Assembly: GCA_041484845.1 (NCBI GenBank)
Contig: JBGPIK010000184.1
Location: forward strand, 1 to 12,339
Direction: 5' to 3'
Length of the DNA stretch: 12,339 nt
DNA from: JBGPIK01 sp041484845
GTDB taxonomy: Bacteria > Desulfobacterota > Binatia > UBA9968
Part shown: positions 1 to 6,817 of the stretch, piece by piece
Position numbering within the stretch: the first letter of the stretch is position 1
Layout: every line of letters starts with the position of its first letter
The notes under the pieces: model-generated
Database searches by the model: none
What the model was told of the DNA's origin: nothing
The model's input: only the letters and a program-made list of their open reading frames with translations
Program-made: the position numbers and the translations under genes

Positions 1-84
1 CGCAGCAGCGGTTATCGCGCGTTTTGCCTGGACATAGAGATTAAATCCCAGTAAGGTGCATCATCCCGGAAAAGTTCATTTGTC

Positions 85-106
85 GTCAGAGGTCATGTTG
101 TCAGCG
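85..106 (+). repeat. Decayed GTCAGAG-type heptamer array before SBP1
   Basis: GTCAGAG, GTCATGT and, one base out of phase, GTCAGCG. This is a weak remnant of the junction arrays seen elsewhere. The rest of 1-126 shows no recognisable gene; frame 1 is open to a TAA at 52-54 and could be the end of an upstream gene. Confidence 0.35.
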
Positions 107-126
107 ATAAAGCAGACGCGAAACCT

Positions 127-1113
127 ATGACAAAAACCATCCTCGGCATGGCTTTCGCCGCTATGCTCTTGGCGCATAGCTTTGCGGCCGAGGCGCAGCA
201 GTCAACGAAAATGCCGCGCATAGGGTATCTTTCGGCCGTTTTCACTACTGGATCGCCCCGTGACTCGGCGTTTCTTCAAGGACTGCGCGAGCTCGGCTAC
301 GTAGAGGGCAAAAACATCTTCATCGAATACCGATACGGAGATCAACAGCGGAAAGACAACGGACTCCCTGAACTCGCAGCCGAGCTGGTTCGTCTCAAGG
401 TCGATATTATCGTCGCCCTCGACCCCCCATCGGCTCGTGCCGCCAAAAAGTCGACCAGCGTGATTCCCATCGTAATGCGCGCCTTTGCCGATCCTGTTAG
501 GGAAGGTCTGGTAGCCAGCATCGCCCGGCCGGGCGGAAATATCACCGGATTATACTCTGTTTCAGAGGAGCTAATTGGCAAACGCTTGGAACTACTTAAG
601 GAATTAAATTCTCGGCTGGCGCGCGTGGCTATTCTGCGAAATTTAGATTTTGCGAACTCCGCGAGGATTTTCAAAGACGCGGAAATGACTGCCAAGTCCT
701 TGGGATTGCAGCTTCAGCCCCTGGATGTGCGTGTCGCCGACGATTTTGACCGTTCATTCCAAGTCGCGAAAAAGAACCATGCGGAGGCTGTCATCACAAT
801 CAGGACCCCGCTTATGGTTGCCGAACGCAAACGCATCTCAGCTTTGGCGATAAAGAGCAGGCTTCCCGCGATCTACGACGATCGAGAATTTGTCGAGGCC
901 GGTGGCCTCATGTCTTATGGGGCGAACCTGGAAGATTTATATAAACGCGCCGCCACCTACGTGGGCAAGATATTAAAAGGCGCCAAGCCCACCGATCTGC
1001 CCGTGGAGCAGCCGACGAAGTTCGAGCTGGTGATCAATTTGAAAGCGGCGAAGCAGATCGGGCTGACGATTCCACAGTCCGTTCTGTACCGGGCGGACAA
1101 GGTGATCAGATGA
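127..1113 (+). CDS. SBP1: orphan ABC-type solute-binding protein, TrpX-like family
   Basis: Periplasmic receptor of the ABC_sub_bind family (PF04392/COG2984), which captures a small solute for an ABC importer; characterised relatives bind tryptophan or other small organic molecules, but the ligand here is unknown. The 328 residues match the usual family length. A signal peptide spans residues 1-23 with cleavage expected at AEA|QQ. Family motifs follow in order: LRELGYVEGKN (53-63), the IPIVM strand (about 114-118), DPV..GLVASIARPGGNITG (about 122-141), GKRLELLKE (about 152-160), and the conserved tail with DLPVEQPTKFELVINLK near the C-terminus. The start is chosen because it begins the signal peptide; no strong Shine-Dalgarno precedes it. 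The tail is the IPQSVLYRADKVIR variant shared with SBP4 and SBP8. Its stop overlaps the SBP2 start (ATGA). The signal-peptide DNA shows only weak heptamer periodicity. Confidence 0.95.
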   Translation: MTKTILGMAFAAMLLAHSFAAEAQQSTKMPRIGYLSAVFTTGSPRDSAFLQGLRELGYVEGKNIFIEYRYGDQQRKDNGLPELAAELVRLKVDIIVALDPPSARAAKKSTSVIPIVMRAFADPVREGLVASIARPGGNITGLYSVSEELIGKRLELLKELNSRLARVAILRNLDFANSARIFKDAEMTAKSLGLQLQPLDVRVADDFDRSFQVAKKNHAEAVITIRTPLMVAERKRISALAIKSRLPAIYDDREFVEAGGLMSYGANLEDLYKRAATYVGKILKGAKPTDLPVEQPTKFELVINLKAAKQIGLTIPQSVLYRADKVIR

Positions 1114-2150
1114 CAGAAATCAGAGGTCAGAAGTCAGAGGTCAGTAGTCTGTGGTCCGTGGTCAGCAAAGCGATCTTTGTTCTTACGCTTTGCGCCATGC
1201 TCTTTGCGCTTTGCCTTCACGCTCACGCGCAGCAGCCGAGGAAAATCCCGCGGATAGGACTTTTGTCATCAGCTGGCGATCCCCGCACTCCCGGTCCTCA
1301 GATCGAGGCATTTCGGCAAGGGCTGCGAGATCTCGGTTATATTGAGGGGAAAAACATCCTGGTTCACTATCGCTACGCAGAGGGAAAGCTCGACCGGTTG
1401 CCTGATCTTGTGGCCGAACTCATCCAACGCAAAGTCGACGTCCTTGTCGTGACGGCTCTCGTGGCAATCCGTGCGGCTAAGCAAGCTACCAAGACGATCC
1501 CCATTGTCATGGTGATTCTTTCAGATCCAGTCGCGACCGGGATAGTCGACAGCTTGGCGCGCCCAGGTGAAAATATCACGGGACTTACCAGACTCACCCG
1601 AGAATTGAGCGGCAAACGGCTAGAATTGCTTCAAGAGGCGGTTCCGAGAATATCGCGTGTCGGAGTCCTTTGGGATACGGACGCGCCAGGAGCGGCTATT
1701 GCTTTTAAAGAATATCAGGCCGCGGCGGGTGCGCTAAAAATACAGCTTCAATCGCTAGAGGTACGAGGCCCCGACCCTCATTTTGAGGGCGCATTTCGTG
1801 TTGCCGCCAAAACGCATTCCGGTGCCCTCGTCATTATCAATAACGCCTTAGTCCGACGTTACTCAAAGCGGATTGCGGACCTTGCCATCAAGAACCGACT
1901 GCCTTCAATTTACGAGGGACGTGGTTACGTAGAGGGCGGTGGGCTTATGTCCTATTCAGCCAGCGAGACTGAGGCTTACAGGCGTGCCGCCACCTATGTG
2001 GACAAGATCCTCAAAGGTGCGAAACCCGCTGACCTGCCTGTTGAGCAGCCGACGAAGTTCGAGCTGGTGATCAATCTGAAAACGGCCAAGCAGATCGGCG
2101 TGACGATTCCGCCGAACGTGCTGGCGAGAGCGGACCGGGTCATAAAATAG
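1110..2150 (+). CDS. SBP2: solute-binding protein with repeat-encoded leader
   Basis: A 346-residue member of the same binding-protein family, longer than SBP1 only because of an extended leader. Residues 1-20 are encoded by eight GTCAGAG-type heptamers, and the hydrophobic core (21-36) by five TTGCGCT-type heptamers. Cleavage is expected at AHA|QQ after residue 40. The start ATG overlaps the SBP1 stop by four bases, and an AAGGTG Shine-Dalgarno (1099-1104) lies inside the last codons of SBP1, so translational coupling is likely. A later start is possible (GTG at codon 17) and would give a more usual n-region. The mature part carries LRDLGYIEGKN, IPIVMVILSDPV, SLARPGENITG, LSGKRLELLQE, GGGLMSYS and the IPPNVLARADRVIK tail. 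The leader resembles those of SBP6 and SBP8 although the mature domains differ clearly, which suggests leader exchange. Ligand unknown. Confidence 0.93.
   Translation: MTEIRGQKSEVSSLWSVVSKAIFVLTLCAMLFALCLHAHAQQPRKIPRIGLLSSAGDPRTPGPQIEAFRQGLRDLGYIEGKNILVHYRYAEGKLDRLPDLVAELIQRKVDVLVVTALVAIRAAKQATKTIPIVMVILSDPVATGIVDSLARPGENITGLTRLTRELSGKRLELLQEAVPRISRVGVLWDTDAPGAAIAFKEYQAAAGALKIQLQSLEVRGPDPHFEGAFRVAAKTHSGALVIINNALVRRYSKRIADLAIKNRLPSIYEGRGYVEGGGLMSYSASETEAYRRAATYVDKILKGAKPADLPVEQPTKFELVINLKTAKQIGVTIPPNVLARADRVIK
1112..1167 (+). repeat. Eight-unit GTCAGAG heptamer array, SBP1/SBP2 junction
   Basis: Units in order: GACAGAA, ATCAGAG, GTCAGAA, GTCAGAG, GTCAGTA, GTCTGTG, GTCCGTG, GTCAGCA, all seven bases without a slip. 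The array starts inside the SBP1 stop/SBP2 start overlap and encodes the first 20 residues of SBP2. Confidence 0.9.
1183..1217 (+). repeat. Five-unit TTGCGCT heptamer array inside the SBP2 signal peptide
   Basis: Units TTACGCT, TTGCGCC, ATGCTCT, TTGCGCT, TTGCCTT. They encode the hydrophobic core around LTLCAMLFALCL. The period is 7 bases, so each unit is read in a different frame and three units give seven codons. Confidence 0.8.
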
Positions 2151-2154
2151 CATG

Positions 2155-2182
2155 GAGCAGGGAGCAAGGGGCAAAGAGCAAC
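2155..2182 (+). repeat. Four-unit GAGCAAG heptamer array, SBP2/SBP3 junction
   Basis: Units GAGCAGG, GAGCAAG, GGGCAAA, GAGCAAC. This is the reverse complement of the TGCTCNN family found in the SBP5 and SBP11 leaders, here untranslated if SBP3 starts at 2206. Confidence 0.75.
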
Positions 2183-2205
2183 AAGAACACGGAGAGCAAA
2201 AATTC

Positions 2206-3186
2206 ATGGGAAAAAAAGTCATTGGTTTTGCACTTAGCACTTTGCTCTTAGCGCTTAGCCTTTCCGCCGAGGCCCAGCAACCAGCGAAAATCCCTCGGAT
2301 CGGATTTCTGTTAGGCAGCTCTCCTGGATCAGACCCCCGCGTCGAAGCATTTCGCCAAGGTTTGCGCGAGCTGGGCCATGTTGAGGGAAAAAACATCGCC
2401 GTTGAGTACCGATTTGCAGAGGGGCAAGAAGATCGACTCACAAAGCTAGTTGCTGAGTTGGTCAGTCTGAAGGCGGACATCATCGTTACAGATGGGACCG
2501 CCACAACCCGTGCTGCAAAAAATGCGACCAAGACAATCCCGATCGTTATGGCGTCCGATGGAGATCCTATCGGGAGCGGGTTTGTCGCTTCCTTGGCGCG
2601 ACCAGGCGGCAATATCACGGGTTTGACAAACCGGCTCGCAGAGCTAAGCGGGAAGAGACTAGAGGTTCTAAAAGAAACGATCCCTGGCATTTCCCGTATA
2701 GGAGTCATCTGGAATCCGAAAACCCCCGCGTCGGCGATAGCTTTCAAAGAGACACAGATCGCGGCACAGGCGTTGGCGGTGCAACTGCAATCGTTGGAGG
2801 TGCGGGGTCCCAACGATTTTGAGAGTGCAATCGAAGCCGCAACCAAGCGGCAAGCGAGCGCTCTCAGCGTATTGTCGGACTCCCTCATGTTTAGTAACCG
2901 AACACGGATCTTGGAACTCGCCGGAAAGCAGAGACTCCCAACCATGCATACGCAGAGCCTTTGGGTGGAAGCTGGCGGCATGATGTCTTACGGAACACAT
3001 TTTCCCGACTTGTACCGGCGGGCTGCCACTTACGTCGACAAAATTCTGAAAGGGGCGAAGCCGGCTGACTTACCCGTGGAGCAGCCGATCAAATTTGAGC
3101 TGGTGATCAATCTGAAGACCGCCAAGCAGATCGGCCTGACGATTCCGCCGAACGTGCTGGTGAGAGCGGACCGGGTAATCAAGTAA
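2206..3186 (+). CDS. SBP3: solute-binding protein
   Basis: A 326-residue family member. An in-frame ATG at 2152 would add 18 residues, but that stretch is encoded by a GAGCAAG heptamer array and has no good Shine-Dalgarno. The ATG at 2206 follows GGAGAG at 2191-2196 and gives a normal signal peptide (cleavage AEA|QQ after residue 23), so it is preferred. The h-region of the leader is itself encoded by four C-CTTAG-type heptamers (2231-2258). The mature protein shows LRELGHVEGKN, TIPIVMASDGDPIGSG, ASLARPGGNITG, LSGKRLEVLKE, GGMMSYG and a tail ending IPPNVLVRADRVIK. The stop TAA is the first base pair set of a GATTNNN heptamer array, so the end of the gene and the spacer repeat merge. The best ligand clue, the central region around residues 160-235, matches no other copy closely. 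Confidence 0.94.
   Translation: MGKKVIGFALSTLLLALSLSAEAQQPAKIPRIGFLLGSSPGSDPRVEAFRQGLRELGHVEGKNIAVEYRFAEGQEDRLTKLVAELVSLKADIIVTDGTATTRAAKNATKTIPIVMASDGDPIGSGFVASLARPGGNITGLTNRLAELSGKRLEVLKETIPGISRIGVIWNPKTPASAIAFKETQIAAQALAVQLQSLEVRGPNDFESAIEAATKRQASALSVLSDSLMFSNRTRILELAGKQRLPTMHTQSLWVEAGGMMSYGTHFPDLYRRAATYVDKILKGAKPADLPVEQPIKFELVINLKTAKQIGLTIPPNVLVRADRVIK
2231..2258 (+). repeat. Four-unit CACTTAG heptamer array in the SBP3 signal peptide
   Basis: Units CACTTAG, CACTTTG, CTCTTAG, CGCTTAG, encoding the leader core ALSTLLLALSL. Confidence 0.75.
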
Positions 3187-3219
3187 TTTTCGATTTTAGA
3201 TTGCCGATTTTGGATTAGG
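3185..3219 (+). repeat. Left five-unit GATTNNN array before SBP4
   Basis: Units AATTTTC, GATTTTA, GATTGCC, GATTTTG, GATTAGG, beginning in the SBP3 stop codon and running into the GGGG Shine-Dalgarno. It pairs as an inverted repeat with 3272-3306 and matches 8498-8532. Confidence 0.9.
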
Positions 3220-3271
3220 GGAAATTCACATGATTGAAAACTCTTGGAGTCGATTCTCCGCTTTTTACTCC
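3220..3271 (+). pseudogene. Probable internally deleted remnant of a four-helix-bundle gene
   Basis: Between the two inverted arrays, the start region (ATG, one codon, then GAAAACT) matches the four-helix-bundle start at 8544 (ATG, one codon, GAAAACT), and the codons for SAF just before the right array match its end. The roughly 110 central codons are absent. The residual frame runs into SBP4 because the TAG stop has become TGG. Confidence 0.5.
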
Positions 3272-4279
3272 GACAATCGGAAATCGGAAATCGAAAATCT
3301 AAAATGGCTGGGGCTTTCGGTGATCGCTATCGTGCTCGTGGTGAGCGGGGCCGTGGCTCAGGCGCAGCAGCCCACGAAAATCCCGCGGATAGGATTCCTG
3401 GCTGCCACCAAACCTGCCGCGGTCGCGGCTCGCGTCGCGGCGTTCCGGCAGGGGCTGCGCGAGCTGGGATACGTGGAGGGTAAAAACATCGTCGTTGAGT
3501 ATCGGTACGCAGAGGGAAAGGCGGATCGCGAGCGTGAGCTTGCGGCAGAGCTAGCGCGTCTCAAGGTGGACATCATCGTCACGACTGGCCCGACCGTAAC
3601 CCGTAACGCCAAGGAAGCAACGGTTACGATTCCCATTGTCATGGCGCAGGATGGCGATCCTGTTGCCAGCGGGTTCGTCGCTAGTCTCGCGCGGCCTGGC
3701 GGAAACATCACGGGATTGTCCAACCTCTCCCCGGAGCTAAGCGGCAAACGGCTTGAGCTTTTGAAGGAGATTGTTCCTAAGCTTTCCCGCGTGGCCATGA
3801 TCGGAGATTCGAACGAACCGAACAACGCGCAAATCTTAAAAGAAATGGAGCTCGCCGCCGGGGCGTTGAAAGTGAAGCTTCAATACCTAAACGTACTAAA
3901 TTCCAAGGATATTGAGACTGCATTCGGAGCCGCAGCCAAGGGGCGCGCCGATGGAATCGTGTTGCTTGGCAGCGTCGTCTTCAATAGTCATCGAATCCAG
4001 ATTGTAGAGCTTGCGGTAAAGAACCGGCTTCCGGCGACATACACCAGGCCAGAATATGTCGAAGACGGCGGGCTCATGACCTACGGGCCGAGTATTAACG
4101 ATCTGTTCCGGCGCGCTGCCGCTTACGTAGACAAGATCTTGAAAGGCGCCAAGCCCGCCAATCTTGCAGTGGAGCAGCCGAAGAAGTTCGAGCTGGTGAT
4201 AAATCTGAAAGCGGCGAAACAGATCGGCCTTTCGATTCCGCAATCAGTGCTGTATCGGGCGGACCGGGTGATCAGATGA
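3230..4279 (+). CDS. SBP4: solute-binding protein with a scar-derived N-terminal extension
   Basis: A 349-residue member, the longest in the array. Residues 1-25, before the hydrophobic core WLGLSVIAIVLVV (26-38), resemble the two ends of the four-helix-bundle gene at 8544-8942: MIEN matches MDEN, and SAF..NRKSEIENLK matches SAFNRQSKIENLK in the same frame, with that gene's TAG stop replaced by TGG (codon 26). Signal cleavage is expected at AQA|QQ after residue 45. The only in-frame ATG ahead of the core is at 3230, preceded by AGGGG at 3217-3221; the ATG at 3303 is out of frame. The mature part is closest to SBP9, sharing LQYLxVL, KDIETAF, FNSHR, ELAVKNRLPA and GGLMTY..S.NDLFRRAA. The tail is the IPQSVLYRADRVIR variant, whereas SBP9 has the other type, so the tail has probably been exchanged. 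Confidence 0.93.
   Translation: MIENSWSRFSAFYSDNRKSEIENLKWLGLSVIAIVLVVSGAVAQAQQPTKIPRIGFLAATKPAAVAARVAAFRQGLRELGYVEGKNIVVEYRYAEGKADRERELAAELARLKVDIIVTTGPTVTRNAKEATVTIPIVMAQDGDPVASGFVASLARPGGNITGLSNLSPELSGKRLELLKEIVPKLSRVAMIGDSNEPNNAQILKEMELAAGALKVKLQYLNVLNSKDIETAFGAAAKGRADGIVLLGSVVFNSHRIQIVELAVKNRLPATYTRPEYVEDGGLMTYGPSINDLFRRAAAYVDKILKGAKPANLAVEQPKKFELVINLKAAKQIGLSIPQSVLYRADRVIR
3272..3306 (-). repeat. Right five-unit array, inverted, at the SBP4 leader
   Basis: On the + strand the units are GACAATC, GGAAATC, GGAAATC, GAAAATC, TAAAATG. Their complement is a GATTNNN array facing 3185-3219. It encodes SBP4 residues 15-25. Confidence 0.88.
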
Positions 4280-4319
4280 CAGAAATCAGAGGTCAGAAGT
4301 CAGACGTCAGAGATCGGAA
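4278..4319 (+). repeat. Six-unit GTCAGAG array, SBP4/SBP5 junction
   Basis: Units GACAGAA, ATCAGAG, GTCAGAA, GTCAGAC, GTCAGAG, ATCGGAA. The first three are identical to those after SBP1, as is the preceding end of the gene. Confidence 0.88.
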
Positions 4320-4336
4320 AAGCAGGACGGACGGCA

Positions 4337-5320
4337 ATGACTAAAAAAATCATTCTCCTTGCTCTATGCTCCCTGCTCCTTGCTCCGTGCTCTTCAGCTC
4401 AGGCGCAGCAGCAAGCAAAGATCCCAAAGATCGGCTGGCTCGGAACCCGTCCCGCTTCCGATCCAGGCGGTGGCTACGAGATACTTCGGCGAGAACTCCG
4501 TGCACTCGGCTATGTTGAGGGCAAGAACATAGCTTTCGAGTATCGATCCGCTGATAACAAGATCGACCGGCTTCCCGCCCTGGCTGACGAGCTGGTCCGT
4601 CTCAGAGTCGACATGCTTGTCGCGCCTGGGGGGATTGACGCCGTAACCGCAAAGAAAGCTACTAGCACAATCCCCATTGTTTTTGTCAGCGTCCCCGATC
4701 CTGTCGGGTCTGGGCTGGTCGACAGCTTGGCGCGGCCTGGGGGTAACATCACGGGTTTCACTACCATTACAGCGGAGTTGGTTGGAAAACGACTGGAGCT
4801 ACTGAAGGAAACCGTTCCCAAACTCTCGCGCGTCGCGGTGCTGTGGAATCCACGGGATCCAACCTCTGCACAGTCATGGAAAGAAAGCCAACTGCCGGCG
4901 CGAGAACTAAGATTACAGCTTCATTCCATGGAGGTGAGCGATCCCGCCAAATTAGAGAGCGCGTTTAAAGAGGCGACTAAGGCGCGTAGCACTGCTCTCG
5001 TCATGGCGGCAGGCTCGTTTTTCGGTTCTTATCAAGAACAGATCGCGGACCTGGCGACAAAAACTCGATTGCCGGCGATATACACTCGGGAAGACTATGT
5101 CGACAGCGGCGGCTTGATGTCCTACGGACCAGATCGCGCCGACCCTTACCGGCGCGCCGCGCTCTATGTAGATAAGATCCTGAAAGGAACGAAGCCTGCT
5201 GACCTGCCAGTGGAGCGGCCCAAGAAGTTCGAGCTGGTGATCAATCTCAAAGCGGCGAAGCAGATCGGGCTGACGATTCCGCCGAGCGTGCTGGCGCGGG
5301 CGGACAGGGTGATCAAATGA
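4337..5320 (+). CDS. SBP5: solute-binding protein, close paralogue of SBP11
   Basis: A 327-residue family member starting MTKKIILLALCSLL, with cleavage expected at AQA|QQ after residue 23. The leader core is encoded by five TGCTCNN heptamers (4360-4394). Its full length resembles SBP11: KIPKIGWL, the absence of the usual EAFRQGLRELG in favour of a shorter LRxLGY segment, SRVAVLWNP.DP.SAQ.WKESQL, LQLHSMEVS, and DSGGLxSYGPD. The start is preceded by a leader that SBP11 shares almost base for base, AAGCAGGACGGACGGCA before ATG in this copy, with the weak Shine-Dalgarno AGGACGG. The C-terminal PVERPKKFELVINLK (ER..K instead of the usual EQ..T) recurs only in the SBP7 fragment, marking the source of that segmental duplication. 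A Cys follows Pro in the leader (APC), a poor lipobox, so ordinary signal peptidase I cleavage is more likely. Confidence 0.95.
   Translation: MTKKIILLALCSLLLAPCSSAQAQQQAKIPKIGWLGTRPASDPGGGYEILRRELRALGYVEGKNIAFEYRSADNKIDRLPALADELVRLRVDMLVAPGGIDAVTAKKATSTIPIVFVSVPDPVGSGLVDSLARPGGNITGFTTITAELVGKRLELLKETVPKLSRVAVLWNPRDPTSAQSWKESQLPARELRLQLHSMEVSDPAKLESAFKEATKARSTALVMAAGSFFGSYQEQIADLATKTRLPAIYTREDYVDSGGLMSYGPDRADPYRRAALYVDKILKGTKPADLPVERPKKFELVINLKAAKQIGLTIPPSVLARADRVIK
4360..4394 (+). repeat. Five-unit TGCTCNN array in the SBP5 signal peptide
   Basis: Units TGCTCTA, TGCTCCC, TGCTCCT, TGCTCCG, TGCTCTT: positions 1-5 are fixed and only 6-7 vary. Confidence 0.9.
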
Positions 5321-5339
5321 CAGAGGTCAGAGGTCAGCA
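5319..5339 (+). repeat. Three-unit GTCAGAG array after SBP5
   Basis: Units GACAGAG, GTCAGAG, GTCAGCA. The equivalent array at 7398-7432 has five units. Confidence 0.85.
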
Positions 5340-5355
5340 AGAAACAAGAGCAGTT

Positions 5356-5409
5356 ATGAGGACTGAAGAACGATTGATAAGGGGGCGATCCTATGACAGT
5401 TGTCCGTAG
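5356..5409 (+). other. Possible 17-codon leader frame overlapping the SBP6 start
   Basis: ATG to TAG, reading MRTEERLIRGRSYDSCP, in a different frame from SBP6 and overlapping its start codon. A frame of the same length and stop exists before SBP8 (7449-7502). Three of the four base differences between the two copies change an amino acid, which argues against strong protein-level constraint. A purine-rich AAGAG lies upstream. It may be a translated leader, a decayed piece of a former gene, or chance. Confidence 0.2.
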
Positions 5410-6388
5410 TCCGTGGTCAGTAGTCAGCAAAGCAATTCTTTGTCTTGCGCTATGCGCTTTGCTCTTGGCGCTTTGCCTTCCCGCCCAGGCCCAGCAGTCA
5501 AAGATCTACAAAATCGGATATCTGTTCACAGGCATGCTCCCGCCGAAAGAGTTCTCGCATGGTCTACGAGAGCTTGGCTACTTCGAAGGAGAGAATATCA
5601 TCATTGAGTACCGCGGCGCGGAAGGAAAAGAGGATAGGCTCCCCAATCTTGCCGCCGAACTGGTTCGGCTTAAAGTTGACATTATTGTCGCCCCGAGCAG
5701 GGTGGCAGCGGCGGTTGCCAAACGAACCACCGATACGATCCCTATTGTTTATATAGGAGGCGCTGACCCGGTTGCCGTCGGGCTTGTTACCAGTCTCGCG
5801 CGGCCAGGCGGCAACCTCACCGGGATTGCCGAGCTCTCTCGCGAGTTGACAGCGAAACGGTTGGAGCTCCTCAAGGAGACTTTTCCGCGGATTTCCCGGG
5901 TAGCCGTGCTTGCGCGAGCGGCGGACCCAGCGAACGAAAAATGGTTTCAAGAAATGAAGAACGTAGCTCCTTCATTGGGGCTCAAGCTTCAACCCTTGGA
6001 GGTTCAAGGCCCCGGCGACTTCGACCCCGCATTTAAGTCCGCGAGCAAAGAGCGTCTAGATGCTCTGGTCGAGTTACCCAATCCTTTGTTTCATCAGAAC
6101 CGAAATCGCATAGTTACGTTTTCATTAAAGAACCGGCTGCCGGCAATATTCCATTCGAGAGATTTTGTCGATGCGGGTGGCCTCATGTTCTACGGAGAGA
6201 ACGACTCCGTCACCTTGCGGCGGTTAGTCGCCTATGTCGACAAGATCCTAAAAGGTGCGAAACCCGCTGACTTGCCCGTCGAGCAGCCGACGAAGTTCGA
6301 GCTGGTGATCAATCTTAAGACAGCCAAGCAGATCGGTCTCACGATTCCGCCGAACGTGCTGGCGCGGGCGAATAGAGTGATCAAATGA
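5393..6388 (+). CDS. SBP6: solute-binding protein, leader shared with SBP8
   Basis: A 331-residue member. The ATG at 5393 follows an AAGGGGG purine run six bases upstream, making a convincing start. Residues 1-14 (MTVVRSPWSVVSKA) are encoded by five GTC-GTA-type heptamers and the hydrophobic core by five TTGCGCT-type heptamers; cleavage is expected at AQA|QQ after residue 33. The mature N-terminus is shorter than in the other copies, with only a few residues between KIGYLFTG and FSHGLRELGYFEGEN. Other motifs: IPIVYIGGADPVAVG, LARPGGNLTG, LTAKRLELLKE, GGLMFYG and the IPPNVLARANRVIK tail. The upstream region and leader are nearly identical to those of SBP8, but the mature halves diverge at once, so this is a shared front end on two different receptors. 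A 17-codon overlapping frame (5356-5409) lies across its start. Confidence 0.94.
   Translation: MTVVRSPWSVVSKAILCLALCALLLALCLPAQAQQSKIYKIGYLFTGMLPPKEFSHGLRELGYFEGENIIIEYRGAEGKEDRLPNLAAELVRLKVDIIVAPSRVAAAVAKRTTDTIPIVYIGGADPVAVGLVTSLARPGGNLTGIAELSRELTAKRLELLKETFPRISRVAVLARAADPANEKWFQEMKNVAPSLGLKLQPLEVQGPGDFDPAFKSASKERLDALVELPNPLFHQNRNRIVTFSLKNRLPAIFHSRDFVDAGGLMFYGENDSVTLRRLVAYVDKILKGAKPADLPVEQPTKFELVINLKTAKQIGLTIPPNVLARANRVIK
5395..5429 (+). repeat. Five-unit GTC-GTA heptamer array at the SBP6 start
   Basis: Units GACAGTT, GTCCGTA, GTCCGTG, GTCAGTA, GTCAGCA. The array begins at the G of the start codon and encodes the n-region. Confidence 0.85.
5445..5479 (+). repeat. Five-unit TTGCGCT array in the SBP6 signal peptide
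   Basis: Units TTGCGCT, ATGCGCT, TTGCTCT, TGGCGCT, TTGCCTT, encoding the hydrophobic core. Confidence 0.82.
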
Positions 6389-6414
6389 TTTTTGATTGCC
6401 GGGGGAATTCCATG
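6387..6414 (+). repeat. Short GATTNNN array plus Shine-Dalgarno and ATG after SBP6
   Basis: Units GATTTTT and GATTGCC, then GGGGG and an ATG at 6412, the same front-end design as before SBP4, the four-helix-bundle gene and SBP10. The frame after this ATG is not an SBP, so this is probably the orphaned start of the disrupted SBP7. Confidence 0.55.
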
Positions 6415-6430
6415 CCTGTAGCGGTGCCCC

Positions 6431-6817
6431 TTACCAACGGGCGCTGTTTTGTCGCTGCCGGCCGATCTCCCAAAAGTTTATCTTCTTTGTTGAAGCTTTT
6501 ATGACTTTCCCATTCCGCTTGGCTCTGGTGTTGAAACGAGGGTGTCGCAGCAACTTAGAAATATAACGGGCTGTTTCCAAGACAGGGACAGTCAATGTCA
6601 CAAGGCAGTAGTTGGCATGACGCAACGTCGCGCGGAAGAACCCCAGGTCGCGCGTGAAAAACGTTATCTGTTTGGTCTCATGCAAAAACCGAAGAATCTC
6701 CTGTTGATCATCCCACTCAGGTCGCCCCACTTCAAACCCGATTTGCCTAAAGTGAACCCGGCGACGACGAAGCAGTTCTGCCTGGTCCTTGGGGATGTTG
6801 TGATCCAGAACGATCAC
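6431..6817 (-). CDS. DUF5615 PIN-like putative toxin of a type II toxin-antitoxin pair
   Basis: A 128-residue protein resembling the DUF5615 family (PF18480/COG4634), PIN-like putative RNases that form the toxin half of pairs with DUF433. The N-terminus MIVLDHNIP matches the family's opening acidic motif (D5, N7). D36-D37 and E40 in EWDDQQEI and D57 in FFTRDLGFF would complete the acidic metal site; these are the expected catalytic positions and are read by eye. It starts with GTG, overlapping the upstream DUF433 stop in a GTGA arrangement, so the two genes are translationally coupled. The basic C-terminal end (about residues 100-128) goes past the usual domain and may be degenerate. It lies antisense inside the SBP array, between the intact SBP6 and the SBP7 fragment, and appears to be an insertion. 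Confidence 0.8.
   Translation of the reverse strand: MIVLDHNIPKDQAELLRRRRVHFRQIGFEVGRPEWDDQQEILRFLHETKQITFFTRDLGFFRATLRHANYCLVTLTVPVLETARYISKLLRHPRFNTRAKRNGKVIKASTKKINFWEIGRQRQNSARW

Larger units (their letters stand above)
5192..5457 (+). repeat. Long direct repeat, copy A (SBP5 end to SBP6 leader)
   Basis: About 95% identical by eye (roughly 13 mismatches) to 7271-7550. The only length difference is two heptamer units (14 bases) in the junction array. The match ends abruptly inside the signal-peptide array. Confidence 0.88.

Noticed and set aside
1112..1167. CRISPR array
   Set aside because: Units are seven bases with no spacers, and no cas genes are present.
2152..2205. An upstream ATG extending SBP3 by 18 residues
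   Set aside because: The extension is encoded by a heptamer array, lacks a Shine-Dalgarno, and would put a charged stretch before a normal signal peptide that has its own ATG and GGAGAG.
1956..2981. A 341-codon open frame on the minus strand across SBP2 and SBP3
   Set aside because: It is antisense to two clear SBP genes and their junction, with Ser/Arg/Pro-rich composition and no domain. It is a shadow of the coding frames.
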